Origin: Methanolapillus africanus | GTDB lineage: Archaea > Halobacteriota > Methanosarcinia > Methanosarcinales > Methanosarcinaceae | Direction: 5' to 3' | Length of the DNA stretch: 64,000 bases | Assembly: GCF_032714475.1 (NCBI RefSeq) | Contig: NZ_JAWDKD010000020.1 | Coordinates: forward strand, 1-64,000 | Shown: positions 44,638 through 53,441 of the stretch, piece by piece | How the letters are laid out: each line of letters opens with the position of its first letter | Numbering within the stretch: position 1 is the first letter of the stretch | Translations under genes and position numbers: made by a program | Notes under the pieces: model-generated | What the model was told of the DNA's origin: nothing | Databases searched by the model: none | Seen by the model: the letters and a program-made list of their open reading frames with translations, nothing else

Positions 44638-45984
44638 TTATTTTGTTTTGGCTTTCCTTTTGTTCGTTTTGTCAGCATCCCACTTGTTGATGATTTTCAA
44701 GATATCGCGGGAATAAAGTCCGAGACGGACATAATCATCTTCCTCAAGGTCCGTGTGGTGCATAATCGCGTTGCGGATCGGGTCGAGTTCCTTCAGGCGC
44801 TGGATAATCCAGCCGCGGTCGGGGAAATAATCCTCAAAAGCTTCCCAGGCAAACGGGTTGTTGATGATCCGCCGGTAATCGCTGAAACTGGCGTAATTGA
44901 TAAGCGGCTCGTTGATGTTTCTTTTTTGAACGGCAGTCGTCCGGTCGGTCATAATCCGGCGCTCGTTCCAGCGATCCGCCAAAAAGCTCATGTCGGTGCC
45001 TTTCCACCACTCTTTTCCAAAGCGGGCTTCGACGCGGTCGGAAACAAAAAGCCTCAGTTTTTCTTCCAGGTCTTTTAAAATCAAGTAGCTGCTTTCCGAT
45101 TGTCCGGAAGACGCCGGGCTGCTGCTTTTTTCCTTTTTGGATTTTGTTTCGCCCATATACAAATTTTTCAAATCGTACTTGACAACCAAATCGACCGAGT
45201 TGCCGGATTCTGGTTTGACGTCCAGAATTTCAACGTCGTAAAGCTGGTCAATCCGGGTTTTCATGGCCGAGCAAACCGTCGGCACGCCGGATTTGAGCCC
45301 CATTTCCGAATGAATGTCGCCGGCCCGAATGGAAATTTTGTTCTGCCCCTTCATTTTGGACGGCTTGAAATAGTTTTGATAAATGTAAAAACGAACGTTA
45401 TCGGCTTTGGACATGTTTCCCGATAACTGAACCGGTTTTTTGGCAGCCGTTGAGGAAGCGGATGCCGCCGGTTTTGTTGCAGCTGTTTTGTTCACAGCGG
45501 CCGGTTTTGCGGGCGCTGCGGCCGGCTTGGACAAGGCCGTTGCCGCCGGTTTGGGTGACGCGGGTTTTGAAGAAACGGCCGGTTTGGATGCGCTTTTGAC
45601 AACCGTATTCACAGCCGGCTTTGAAACGGATTTAGAAACAGTCTTCGTTGCCGTTTTGGATGAAGACGGAGAAGACCCGGCCGGAGATTTTGCAGCCGGT
45701 TTGACGGCGGTTTTGGTTGACGGTTTGGCAACGGTTTTTGAAGCGGGTTTTGCCGAAGACTTCACGGTGGTTTTTGGTACCGTTTTTGTTACTGTTTTTG
45801 CTGCCGGTTTTGTTGCCGGTTTTGTTGCCGGTTTTGTTGCGGTTTTTGAAACCGGTTTTGATGGAACTTTTTTTTCAGTTTTCGTTTCCGGTTTAGCCGC
45901 CGGTTTGGCGGCTTGTTTTTCTTTACCGCCGAATGAAGAAAGAGAATCTTTTAAAAAAGCGCGGACTGTTTTTTTCTCGACCAT
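44638..45984 (-). CDS. HEPN-like protein with long Lys/Ala/Pro repeat tail
   Basis: A 448-residue three-part protein. Residues about 20-185 are low complexity, made of KPA, SKPA and TKPATK repeats, strongly basic and like histone H1 tails. Residues about 190-275 form a small domain with IRAGDIHSEMGLKSGVPTVC. The C-terminal about 130 residues look like a Swt1-type HEPN domain: SDYRRII, ELDPIRNAIMHHTDL and RLGLYSRDIL, with the Arg-x4-His of HEPN ribonucleases in RNAIMH. A nucleic-acid-bound RNase, perhaps in defence or RNA quality control, is inferred. GGAG precedes the ATG. Confidence 0.72.
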   Translation of the reverse strand: MVEKKTVRAFLKDSLSSFGGKEKQAAKPAAKPETKTEKKVPSKPVSKTATKPATKPATKPAAKTVTKTVPKTTVKSSAKPASKTVAKPSTKTAVKPAAKSPAGSSPSSSKTATKTVSKSVSKPAVNTVVKSASKPAVSSKPASPKPAATALSKPAAAPAKPAAVNKTAATKPAASASSTAAKKPVQLSGNMSKADNVRFYIYQNYFKPSKMKGQNKISIRAGDIHSEMGLKSGVPTVCSAMKTRIDQLYDVEILDVKPESGNSVDLVVKYDLKNLYMGETKSKKEKSSSPASSGQSESSYLILKDLEEKLRLFVSDRVEARFGKEWWKGTDMSFLADRWNERRIMTDRTTAVQKRNINEPLINYASFSDYRRIINNPFAWEAFEDYFPDRGWIIQRLKELDPIRNAIMHHTDLEEDDYVRLGLYSRDILKIINKWDADKTNKRKAKTK

Positions 45985-46228
45985 AATTATTCTCCAAATT
46001 TAAAAATCATCATCAAAAGATCATATTTATAAAATAATAAAATTAAAGTGTGCGTCGACTTGATGAATAGAATGAATGACATATAAAAATATCATGAAAT
46101 TATTATGAAATGGATAAACACATATATAAAAGATTCAGGAAACCCGAAAAATAAAACAAAAACGGAATGAAGATGAATAAAAAAAGAGATGAAAAGAGAT
46201 GAAGAAATGAAAAAATGAATGGAAGAAG

Positions 46229-47113
46229 TTATTCCATGAACTTCTTCTTGTGTTTTTGATACAGCTCGTGAACCATACCGTCGGATAAACCGATAATCGG
46301 CGCGTGCATCGTTTGAATGTTGCACGTTTTCATAATGCTCAAATAAATCCGGCAAGCCGGGAGAATCACGTCGGCACGGTCCGGTTTCAGACCTAATTCA
46401 GTAATCCGCTCTTCATACGTGTGCTGCCCAATGGTTTGGCAAAGTTCTTTGAGTTCGTCATAACGAAGCGGATCGTTATTGATTTTTTTGGCCAGCAGGT
46501 AAAGACTGCTGATGTTGCCGCCACTGCCGATTCCGGTCACATTTTCCATCGGAATGTTTTTGCTGAGCCATTTGTCCATTTCTTCCCATGTTTCTTTGAG
46601 AACCAAACCCTCTTTGAGCCGGATGGCGCCGACATCGAACGATTTGGATTTGCGGACGCCGCCGCCGACGAACGTAATTTCGGTGCTGCCGCCGCCGACG
46701 TCGATATAAAGATAATTTTTGGCCGGATCGAAGTTCTTTTCGATATGGTTGGCGTAAATCAATTTCGCTTCCCGTTTGCCGTCGATCACTTTTAAATCAA
46801 TGCCGGATTCCTTTTTGATTTTCCGGACAATGTCGTCGCCGTTTTTCGCCTCTCGAAGCGCCGACGTTGCGCAAGCCATCGTGTCCATCACGTTAAAACC
46901 GCTGATGATTTCCTTAAAGCCGCACATGGTTTTGACAAGCGTTTTCACTTTTTCATCCGAAATCTTGCCGCGGACAAAGGCGTCGTCGCCCAAACGGATC
47001 GGAACGCGAAGAAGCGTCAGCCGCTCAAAAAGAACATTGTCTTCCACCACTTCAACATTGGTCAGAAGCAGGCGAACCGCGTTGGAACCGATATCAATTG
47101 TCGCAAATAACAT
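46229..47113 (-). CDS. Ppx/GppA exopolyphosphatase family protein
   Basis: A 294-residue ASKHA-fold phosphatase. It has FATIDIGSNAVRLLL (phosphate loop 1), ATSALREAKN, the YIDVGGGSTEITFV loop and GIGSGGNISSLY. The family hydrolyses polyphosphate or pppGpp; in archaea polyphosphate turnover is more likely. The protein lacks the C-terminal HD-like domain of longer homologues. ATG at 47113 begins the conserved fold; the frame is open to 47161. Confidence 0.92.
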   Translation of the reverse strand: MLFATIDIGSNAVRLLLTNVEVVEDNVLFERLTLLRVPIRLGDDAFVRGKISDEKVKTLVKTMCGFKEIISGFNVMDTMACATSALREAKNGDDIVRKIKKESGIDLKVIDGKREAKLIYANHIEKNFDPAKNYLYIDVGGGSTEITFVGGGVRKSKSFDVGAIRLKEGLVLKETWEEMDKWLSKNIPMENVTGIGSGGNISSLYLLAKKINNDPLRYDELKELCQTIGQHTYEERITELGLKPDRADVILPACRIYLSIMKTCNIQTMHAPIIGLSDGMVHELYQKHKKKFME

Positions 47114-47293
47114 TCTCAGCCTCACATTTTTGAAAACAATGATTATAAAACTAAAAATCAAAAACTAAAAATTAAAAAATAAATAATAAAATGAAATCAA
47201 TACCTTATCAATTTCCCGCAAGTTTAAAACTTTTGCGTTAATATTTCATTTATATTTTACATATAATATTTAGGAACAGACGTCTTTTTGGTT

Positions 47294-47306
47294 CAAATTT
47301 ATATGG
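47294..47306 (+). promoter_or_regulatory. TATA box upstream of trmY
   Basis: CAAATTTATATGG ends 24 bp before the ATG at 47330 and there is no ribosome site, again suggesting a leaderless message. Confidence 0.45.
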
Positions 47307-47329
47307 TTGATTGCCATTTACCTGCCATG

Positions 47330-47947
47330 AAAGATTTTGTCATTATCGGAAACAAAGCCGTCACCGGCGGAAAAATCTCGCTCAACGATTTACCCGGCTC
47401 GGCCGGCCGTATGGATGTTTTGTGCCGCTGCGTCACAGCGTCCCTTTTCATTTCATTCGGAATGCGGCGCGACGTCAACGTATATCTCATTCTCAAAGGC
47501 GAACCCGGTCCCGAAAAAATTGTCCGTTTCTGCGGCGCCACCATGAAATCTCTCAATCCGGACGAACGCAGTTCCGGATCCATGATCCAAAAAGCGCTCC
47601 TAGTTGACGCCAAAGAAACAGAAACGCAATCCACGCCCGGCGTTTTTGTCCGGACGGGAAACCTGTCCGGTTTGCTTGAAGAATTCAAAAACAAATGCAG
47701 AAAGCTGGTTTATTTGAAAGAGGACGGCAAAGACATTTTGGACGCTGATTTTAAAGCGATTGAAGATCCGGTTTTCATTTTGGGCGACAATCAAGGCGTT
47801 TTTGAAGAAGACGAAGCTCTGATCAGAGATGCGGGCGCCGTCAGCGTTTCGGTCGGACCGATTTCGCTTTTATCCAGCCAATGCATTACGATTATTTTGA
47901 ACCAAATGGACAGAAACGAAATGCAAAATCTTCCCGCGGAAGAGTAA
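47330..47947 (+). CDS. trmY: tRNA pseudouridine(54)-N1-methyltransferase
   Basis: SPOUT-class methyltransferase making m1-pseudouridine at position 54 of archaeal tRNAs. The 205-residue protein starts KDFVIIGNKAVTGGKISLND, continues LPGSAGRMDVLCRCVTASLF, and ends in the SAM-binding knot FILGDNQGVFEEDEA and VSVGPISLLSSQCITIILNQ. In-frame ATG and other codons upstream to 47288 would add an unconserved 14 residues, so 47330 is preferred. Confidence 0.94.
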   Translation, partial: KDFVIIGNKAVTGGKISLNDLPGSAGRMDVLCRCVTASLFISFGMRRDVNVYLILKGEPGPEKIVRFCGATMKSLNPDERSSGSMIQKALLVDAKETETQSTPGVFVRTGNLSGLLEEFKNKCRKLVYLKEDGKDILDADFKAIEDPVFILGDNQGVFEEDEALIRDAGAVSVSVGPISLLSSQCITIILNQMDRNEMQNLPAEE

Positions 47948-47993
47948 GCTGAAAAATAAAAAAGCACCCCGCTTTTGACGGCAACATGAAAAC

Positions 47994-48025
47994 GTGTCGC
48001 TATAACGCGCGCGCCGCCGCCCGCC
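47994..48025 (-). repeat. Solitary GC-rich motif between trmY and a winged-helix gene
   Basis: Reverse-strand copy: GTGTCGCTATAACGCGCGCG followed by CCGCCGCCCGCC. On the minus strand it reads into GACACGTTTTCATG, like the spacer of full elements, but no hairpin follows. Confidence 0.7.
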
Positions 48026-48158
48026 GATAAAAAATAAATTCATTTACGAAAATATATATAAATGTTGAATGACTTTTTATTTTGCTCAAGTCAAATCATT
48101 GAGAATTAAAAATCATTTTTTAAAACAAAATCATAATCGAATAAACTGAGGATTCAAA

Positions 48159-48341
48159 ATGACACCGGACGAAGAAATTATTCTCAACCACATGAAACAC
48201 ATCGGAAAGCCTGTTAAACCGGGAGAATTGGCGGAAATCAGCGGCAAAGACAGCAAAGAAGTCAGCAAAATCATCGACTCGCTGAAAAAACAAGGATTGG
48301 TCTGCTCTCCGAAAAGATGCTACTACGCACCGGAAGAGTAA
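48159..48341 (+). CDS. Small MarR-like winged-helix protein
   Basis: A 60-residue minimal winged helix: DEEIILNHMKHIGKPVKPGE, LAEISGKDSKEVSKIIDSLK as the HTH, and a short wing LVCSPKRCYYAPEE with two Cys. It is similar in layout to the small regulator at 18350-18589. Small archaeal proteins of this kind are common and their targets unknown. A terminator hairpin follows. Confidence 0.8.
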   Translation: MTPDEEIILNHMKHIGKPVKPGELAEISGKDSKEVSKIIDSLKKQGLVCSPKRCYYAPEE

Positions 48342-48376
48342 ATCCGCGAATAAAAATAAAGTAAATAAAAATAAAA

Positions 48377-48425
48377 TGCTGATCGAAAACTTTCGAATCA
48401 GCAAACTCTTTTTTTCTTTTTGAAA
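48377..48425 (+). terminator. Terminator after the small winged-helix gene
   Basis: TGCTGAT and ATCAGCA pair with an inner CGAAA/TTTCG stem (48377-48403), followed by a long T-tract. It could serve the opposing gene's 3' end only weakly. Confidence 0.75.
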
Positions 48426-48441
48426 TCTCTTTTATTCCCGT

Positions 48442-50685
48442 TCAAGATGTTTTCGGATCGGTAAATGTAGCCGGCTGCGGAATCTCAATCTTTTTGATTA
48501 ATGCCCAATCATCCTGATTCAACACGTGAATTTCCTTTTCCGAAAACGTGTACAGGTAATTGTTGATGTAAATCGACCGAATCACCGTTGCGTTTTCATG
48601 AACATCATCTTTGACAAGCGCGATGTTGCCGTCTTTGATTTCCATCACATAAGCGTGTTCGCCGGTCGGAAGAACCAGCAAGCTGCGGTCCGGATCCCAC
48701 ATAAAGGCGTGGTGGTCGGATAATGCGGCGGATTTTCCTACATTGAAGACAACGCTTCCGGATTCTTGCGGGTTTAGAACATATGTCACGTCAAAAAGCG
48801 TGAGTTTCATCTTACCGTCATTCGTATATCCAAGACCGATCACTGACGTTTCATTGACCGGATAAAGATAAGTGGAAAATCCCGGCAGTTCTAATACGCC
48901 AAGAACAGAGGGCTTTCTCGGGTTTTTTAAATCGATGACAAAGAATGGATCTTTTTCCGCATAAGTTACCATATACAGGCGGTCGCCGTCATAGTTGGTG
49001 CTCTTGATCGATTCGCCCCACGCCAAATCGGGTGTATATCCGATAACATTCATTCTTTTATTCAAAACATAAACCACGTTGACCTTATTAGCCAGCCGCA
49101 AATAAGTTCCCAGGGTCGTCGCCACACGGAAATTGCCGTCATGTTCATCCATAAAGAATTGATTGCCGGCGGCGCCCGGAACGACTCCGGTCGTGACGCT
49201 GAAATCTTTTAAATTAATTCTGGAGATGGATGTGGATTCCGTCGTCTTAATCAGATTCACGATATGAGCTGAAAAGCCTGCCTCATAATTTCTAAATATT
49301 TGTTCTGCGTCAGATTCGCTGATCGATTCAAGATAAGTATCGAAAATCTGGTTCGCTTTTTCACGGCTCTCTTCAGTCGATCCGTCGCCTAATGCATTTT
49401 TGTAATCATTCATCACTTCTTTGGGATAATATTTCGATCCATTTTCCAAAAAGAAACGGTCACGAGCTGTCCAATAATTCGGGATGAAATAATTGGTCAA
49501 GTATAAGTTATCGGCCGATGCATACAAAAGTGTTGAATTTGAACCAACAAAAGCAATGGTGTCATCAAAATTCCCATTCGAAATATCAACCGCGGATACA
49601 AAGTAAACCACACGCGCCGATGCCGTCATAACAGAAGGCTCAACGGGATAATAGCATTGGCGGTAATCTATTTTTTGTCCCATATAAGTCGGCGGTGTCC
49701 ATGGTTTTGTTGGATAATCAGTGTTGCCGGCGCCGACCGGGGAAACAGCTGTGTCGGATACAGTTGCATTGGAAACAGCTGCATTGGAAACAGCTGCATT
49801 GGAACCATTTGAATTCTCAGAGCTGTTTGACTCACCGACCGGAATCATCGGTCCGCCCGGATTAACGGTTTCGTTGACATAATCATCATTCGACCCGTTC
49901 ATATTTTGTTTCGTAACGACCAAATACAATTTCCCGTTAACCATTCGGGATTCTGAAAACATCCCGTCCAAATTCCGGCTCCAAATCAGAACCGGATTTT
50001 TCGGGTCGGAAACATTGTAAGCGCCCAGATTTTTATCCGTTATTGCAATCAGTGTATCGTTGACCAAATACAAGTCGCCGCCTCTGTCAATTTCGGAAAG
50101 GACTGTCATGGATTCAGGCGGCATGGCGTCAATTGTAAACGTTTTGAGGTATTGTTCATATTGGTAATACCGGAAGGTCGGCTCTTCCACAAAAGTGATG
50201 TTCTTCTGATAAAGCGAGAGCGGTGTATAGTAAATGATATTTCCGTCCGTTTTAATCAAATCGGCTTCATCCACATTTTCAACCTGAACGTTTGTTTCGG
50301 AGAAACGGGTGGCATTTAACGGTTCCGTGGCAGCCGGATTCGGCAGCGGTTTTTCATTGACGGATCCATCGCTGCTGTCTAAAATGAGGGATATCATCGA
50401 TGTATTGTATGAATAAGGTGTGCGGTCATACCAAACCGGTGTTCGAACCAAAGACGAAGAAGAAACAGGACGCACATTATTAAAAATGTAACTATTTTTA
50501 AAGTAGTCGTTCATTTGAGATTCGGATTCAAACGTCGTCATGCCGACTTTTTCAACCATCCGGTTGTCAATTTCAGCCGGCTGGGACACATAGAGGCAAA
50601 TTAAAATGGAACAGATAATAATCAAAAACAATCCCAATGACTCAAGGTCAATATTTTTTGGAATAAAATCCCGGATCGGTTTCAT
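48442..50685 (-). CDS. Secreted beta-propeller domain protein, paralogue 1
   Basis: A 747-residue protein with an N-terminal membrane helix (about 18-38) and a large extracellular beta-propeller of the archaeal/bacterial secreted C-terminal beta-propeller family (PF09826-like). Recurrent pieces are VENVDEADLIKTDGNIIYYT, IDLKNPRKPSVLGVLELPGF, and SDHHAFMWDPDRSLLVLPTG. A low-complexity Asn/Ser/Ala/Val insertion (about residues 300-325, SNAAVSNAAVSNATVSDTAV) breaks the middle. Role is unknown; cell-surface location is likely. The ATG at 50685 has GGGGA at better spacing than the ATG at 50691. Confidence 0.88.
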   Translation of the reverse strand: MKPIRDFIPKNIDLESLGLFLIIICSILICLYVSQPAEIDNRMVEKVGMTTFESESQMNDYFKNSYIFNNVRPVSSSSLVRTPVWYDRTPYSYNTSMISLILDSSDGSVNEKPLPNPAATEPLNATRFSETNVQVENVDEADLIKTDGNIIYYTPLSLYQKNITFVEEPTFRYYQYEQYLKTFTIDAMPPESMTVLSEIDRGGDLYLVNDTLIAITDKNLGAYNVSDPKNPVLIWSRNLDGMFSESRMVNGKLYLVVTKQNMNGSNDDYVNETVNPGGPMIPVGESNSSENSNGSNAAVSNAAVSNATVSDTAVSPVGAGNTDYPTKPWTPPTYMGQKIDYRQCYYPVEPSVMTASARVVYFVSAVDISNGNFDDTIAFVGSNSTLLYASADNLYLTNYFIPNYWTARDRFFLENGSKYYPKEVMNDYKNALGDGSTEESREKANQIFDTYLESISESDAEQIFRNYEAGFSAHIVNLIKTTESTSISRINLKDFSVTTGVVPGAAGNQFFMDEHDGNFRVATTLGTYLRLANKVNVVYVLNKRMNVIGYTPDLAWGESIKSTNYDGDRLYMVTYAEKDPFFVIDLKNPRKPSVLGVLELPGFSTYLYPVNETSVIGLGYTNDGKMKLTLFDVTYVLNPQESGSVVFNVGKSAALSDHHAFMWDPDRSLLVLPTGEHAYVMEIKDGNIALVKDDVHENATVIRSIYINNYLYTFSEKEIHVLNQDDWALIKKIEIPQPATFTDPKTS

Positions 50686-50888
50686 AATCATTCCCCATCT
50701 ATTATAATTAATTATGTATAAGAAAATACAATCCTGATAATATAAGAAGAAATTGTATTTCGACCGATCAATAAATCAATAAATATAAAATGTAAATATT
50801 TTGAAAAACTGACAATTAAAATCAAAGGTAAAACGTTAAAAATCATTCCGAAAAAATCGGCATCCGTTTTTTATGACTCGACCGAAAC

Positions 50889-50920
50889 GTGTCGCGATAA
50901 CGCGCGCGAGGCACCCGCTC
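50889..50920 (-). repeat. Solitary GC-rich motif, 3' of the second beta-propeller gene
   Basis: Reverse-strand copy GTGTCGCGATAACGCGCGCG followed by AGGCACCCGCTC. It lies past the terminator of the minus-strand propeller gene, in the same orientation. Confidence 0.7.
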
Positions 50921-50966
50921 AAAAAAGAAAAAATAAATGAAATCATAAAAAAGAAAAATAAAAAAT

Positions 50967-50996
50967 GCGGCTGTAAACAAAATTGTTCACAGCCGC
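50967..50996 (-). terminator. Terminator of beta-propeller paralogue 2
   Basis: GCGGCTGT and ACAGCCGC pair, extended by AACAA/TTGTT with one mismatch. On the minus strand T-rich sequence (ATTTTTTATTTTTC) follows. Confidence 0.75.
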
Positions 50997-51164
50997 CTAT
51001 TTGGGTTTTGTTTGGGGTTTTCTTATATTGTTTTGTATTTTTTGTTTTTCGGTTGGGCTGTTTTTATGCTTTTCAGCGGAGAAGAGCCGGCCGACGGAAT
51101 CGGCCGGTTCAAAGGGGATGTTTCACCGATTTGTATTTTTAATTTTTTAAATTAATTTTTTAAA

Positions 51165-53234
51165 TTAATAATACGGCATCGGGTACGGTCTGTACATATC
51201 TTCCGGGTATTGCGGCTGCGGGATGGAGATCTTTTTCACCAATTCCCAGGTATCCTGGTTCAAGATGTGGACTTCCTGGTCCGAGAAGGTGTACAGGTAG
51301 TTGTTGATGTAAATGGAGCGGACAACCGTTGCGTTTTTGTGAACGTCGTCTTTGACCATGGTGATGTCGCCTTCCTTGATTTGCATGACGTAGGCGTGTT
51401 CATAAGTCGGCAGCACGAGCAGGTTTCTGTCGGCGTCCCACATGAAGGCGTGGTGGTCGTACAAGGCGGAGGAACTGCTGTAGTTGCTGAAAACGTAACT
51501 GTCGAGTTCTGTCGGGCTGCTCACGTTGGTGACGTCAAAGAGCGTCAGTTTCATCTTCCAGTCGTCGGAGTAACCGAGACCGACCACGAGATTTTCACCG
51601 ACCGGGTGCAGATAGGTGGAATATCCCGGGAGTTTGAGCTCGCCGAGAACGGCCGGGTTTTCAGGGTCGCTCAAGTCGATGACGAAGAACGGATCAATTT
51701 GTTTGTAGGTCACCAGGTAGAGGCGGTCGCCGACATACCGGGCGCTGTAAACTTGTTCGCCTTCGGCGAGACCGGTGACTTGCCCGACGGTTTTCATGTC
51801 TTTGTCCAAAACATAAACGCCGTTGGTTTGTTCGTCGCGGGTCATCCAGTTGCCGCCGACGGTTGTGGCCACACGGAGGTAGCCGTCGTATTCGTCAATA
51901 GAGAACTGGTCGTTGATGTTGCCCGGAACGGTGCCGGTCGTCACGTCGAATGTGTCCAAATTGATTCTGGTGATGGTGGTGGTTTCCTTGTCTTTGACGA
52001 TTTCCATCAGGTACGCGGAGTAAGCCTTGCGGTAGTCGTTGTAATAGTTTTCTTGTTCTTCGGACGTCAGCGTCTTGGTGTAGTTGTAGACTGCTTCCAT
52101 TACAGCGTTGTATTTAATGGATTCACTCAGGTATTCGGTTCCCATCACGCGGTTGATTTGGTTCATCGTTTCCGGCGGGTAGTATTCGGAGCCGTGTTCT
52201 TGGATGAACTGAAGTTCAATGGCGGTGGTGTCCGGGTAGAAGTAATTGGTCAAATACAAGTTGTCGCCGGAGGCGTAAAGGATCGAGTTGTAGGATCCAA
52301 CCATGGCAATCGTTTTGTCAAAGTTTCCGTTGCCGATGTCAACTTCGGAGACGAAATAGGTGGAGTCCATGGACGGGCGGATGATTCCCGGGCCGACCGG
52401 ATAGTAGCAGCTGGCGTAGTCGAGTTTGGCGTCCATGTAAACGATCGGGCCTTCGCTGCCGACGTCGTATTTTTGAACGACCATGTAGAGTTTTCCGTCA
52501 ATCATTCTGGAGTCTTTGTAGAATCCGTCCAGATTTTCGCTCCACAGCTTGACCGGGTTTGCCGGGTCGGAAATGTTGTAGGCGGTGGTGGTGTTGTAAG
52601 TAATGACGATGAGCGTGTCATTGATCAAATAGAGGTTTTCACCGCTGCCTGCAATGTTTGAGATAATGGCGGCCGTTTCCGGCGGAAGCGCGTCAATGGT
52701 GAATGTGGTTTGGAACGTTTCGTAGTTGTAGTAGCTTCCGTAGGTGCTGTTGACCAAGGTCAAGTTGGTCGGGTAGTGAAGCTGCGGGGTGTAATAAATG
52801 AAGTTGCCGTCGGTTTTGACGAGATCGGCTTCATCGACGCCCATCACTTGAACGTTGGTTCCGGAAACGCGGTCGACGGAACTGACGTCCGAGTCATAAT
52901 ACATGCCGCTGGATTTGGAATCCATCGAAACGGCAGCTTCCGGTGCAGGCATCGGTGCCGGCGTTGTGTTTTGGGCGCCGCCTACCGGGGTCGCGCCGCC
53001 GGCGTCCATCACGGCCGCGGTGTTCATTGACGTGTACCGGCCGCCGTAATAAGAGTCGCCGGAATATTTTCCGGAAAAGAACTCTTGCATTTGTTTTTCG
53101 GAGGTGAACGGAACCATGCCGACCTCCCCGACCATGCCTTTTTGACTGTCGCTTGACAGGCATCCGCTGATGCCGAGCGAGCAGATCAAAACAAGGCCTA
53201 AGACGGCCAATGTTGATATTTTCATGTGCTTCAT
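51165..53234 (-). CDS. Secreted beta-propeller lipoprotein, paralogue 2
   Basis: A 689-residue paralogue of the gene at 48442-50685, similar along its length, with VMGVDEADLVKTDGNFIYYT, VIDLSDPENPAVLGELKLPG, and DHHAFMWDADRNLLVLPTYE. It differs at the N-terminus: a lipoprotein signal with lipobox GISGC (Cys about residue 24) replaces the plain membrane helix, and the mid-protein insertion is shorter. The body is GC-richer than paralogue 1. GAGGTT fixes the ATG at 53234. Propeller proteins of this family are thought to bind surface ligands; none is identified. Confidence 0.9.
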   Translation of the reverse strand: MKHMKISTLAVLGLVLICSLGISGCLSSDSQKGMVGEVGMVPFTSEKQMQEFFSGKYSGDSYYGGRYTSMNTAAVMDAGGATPVGGAQNTTPAPMPAPEAAVSMDSKSSGMYYDSDVSSVDRVSGTNVQVMGVDEADLVKTDGNFIYYTPQLHYPTNLTLVNSTYGSYYNYETFQTTFTIDALPPETAAIISNIAGSGENLYLINDTLIVITYNTTTAYNISDPANPVKLWSENLDGFYKDSRMIDGKLYMVVQKYDVGSEGPIVYMDAKLDYASCYYPVGPGIIRPSMDSTYFVSEVDIGNGNFDKTIAMVGSYNSILYASGDNLYLTNYFYPDTTAIELQFIQEHGSEYYPPETMNQINRVMGTEYLSESIKYNAVMEAVYNYTKTLTSEEQENYYNDYRKAYSAYLMEIVKDKETTTITRINLDTFDVTTGTVPGNINDQFSIDEYDGYLRVATTVGGNWMTRDEQTNGVYVLDKDMKTVGQVTGLAEGEQVYSARYVGDRLYLVTYKQIDPFFVIDLSDPENPAVLGELKLPGYSTYLHPVGENLVVGLGYSDDWKMKLTLFDVTNVSSPTELDSYVFSNYSSSSALYDHHAFMWDADRNLLVLPTYEHAYVMQIKEGDITMVKDDVHKNATVVRSIYINNYLYTFSDQEVHILNQDTWELVKKISIPQPQYPEDMYRPYPMPYY

Positions 53235-53441
53235 AAAAAGAACCTCTCTTTTTTTAATTTCCATTTTGTTCTCCACAACGGAATTCGGCTGTTATAATAT
53301 ACAGCGTCCGCCGGAGGATATGATAGGAAGAAGGTCACCGTCTTATATATACGTTTATTTGACTTCAAACGCAGTTGAAGCTATCTAAAGATGGAAATAC
53401 AGTGAAAATCGAAACAGAAGATTGTTTTTTGGATTTTGAAG

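Larger units (their letters stand above)
50686..51164. other. Intergenic region between the beta-propeller genes
   Basis: It holds a solitary GC-rich motif (50889-50920), a strong terminator hairpin (50967-50996), and a GC-rich hairpin GAGCCGGCCGA/TCGGCCGGTTC near 51087-51112 in the 3' trailer of the second propeller gene. No gene is visible. Confidence 0.6.

Noticed and set aside
45440..46003. Ala/Gly/Phe/Val-rich plus-strand open frame
   Set aside because: It is the complement of the Lys/Ala/Pro repeat of the HEPN-like gene.
51210..52661. 483-residue plus-strand open frame
   Set aside because: Antisense to beta-propeller paralogue 2; Val/Gly/Phe-rich mirrored composition.
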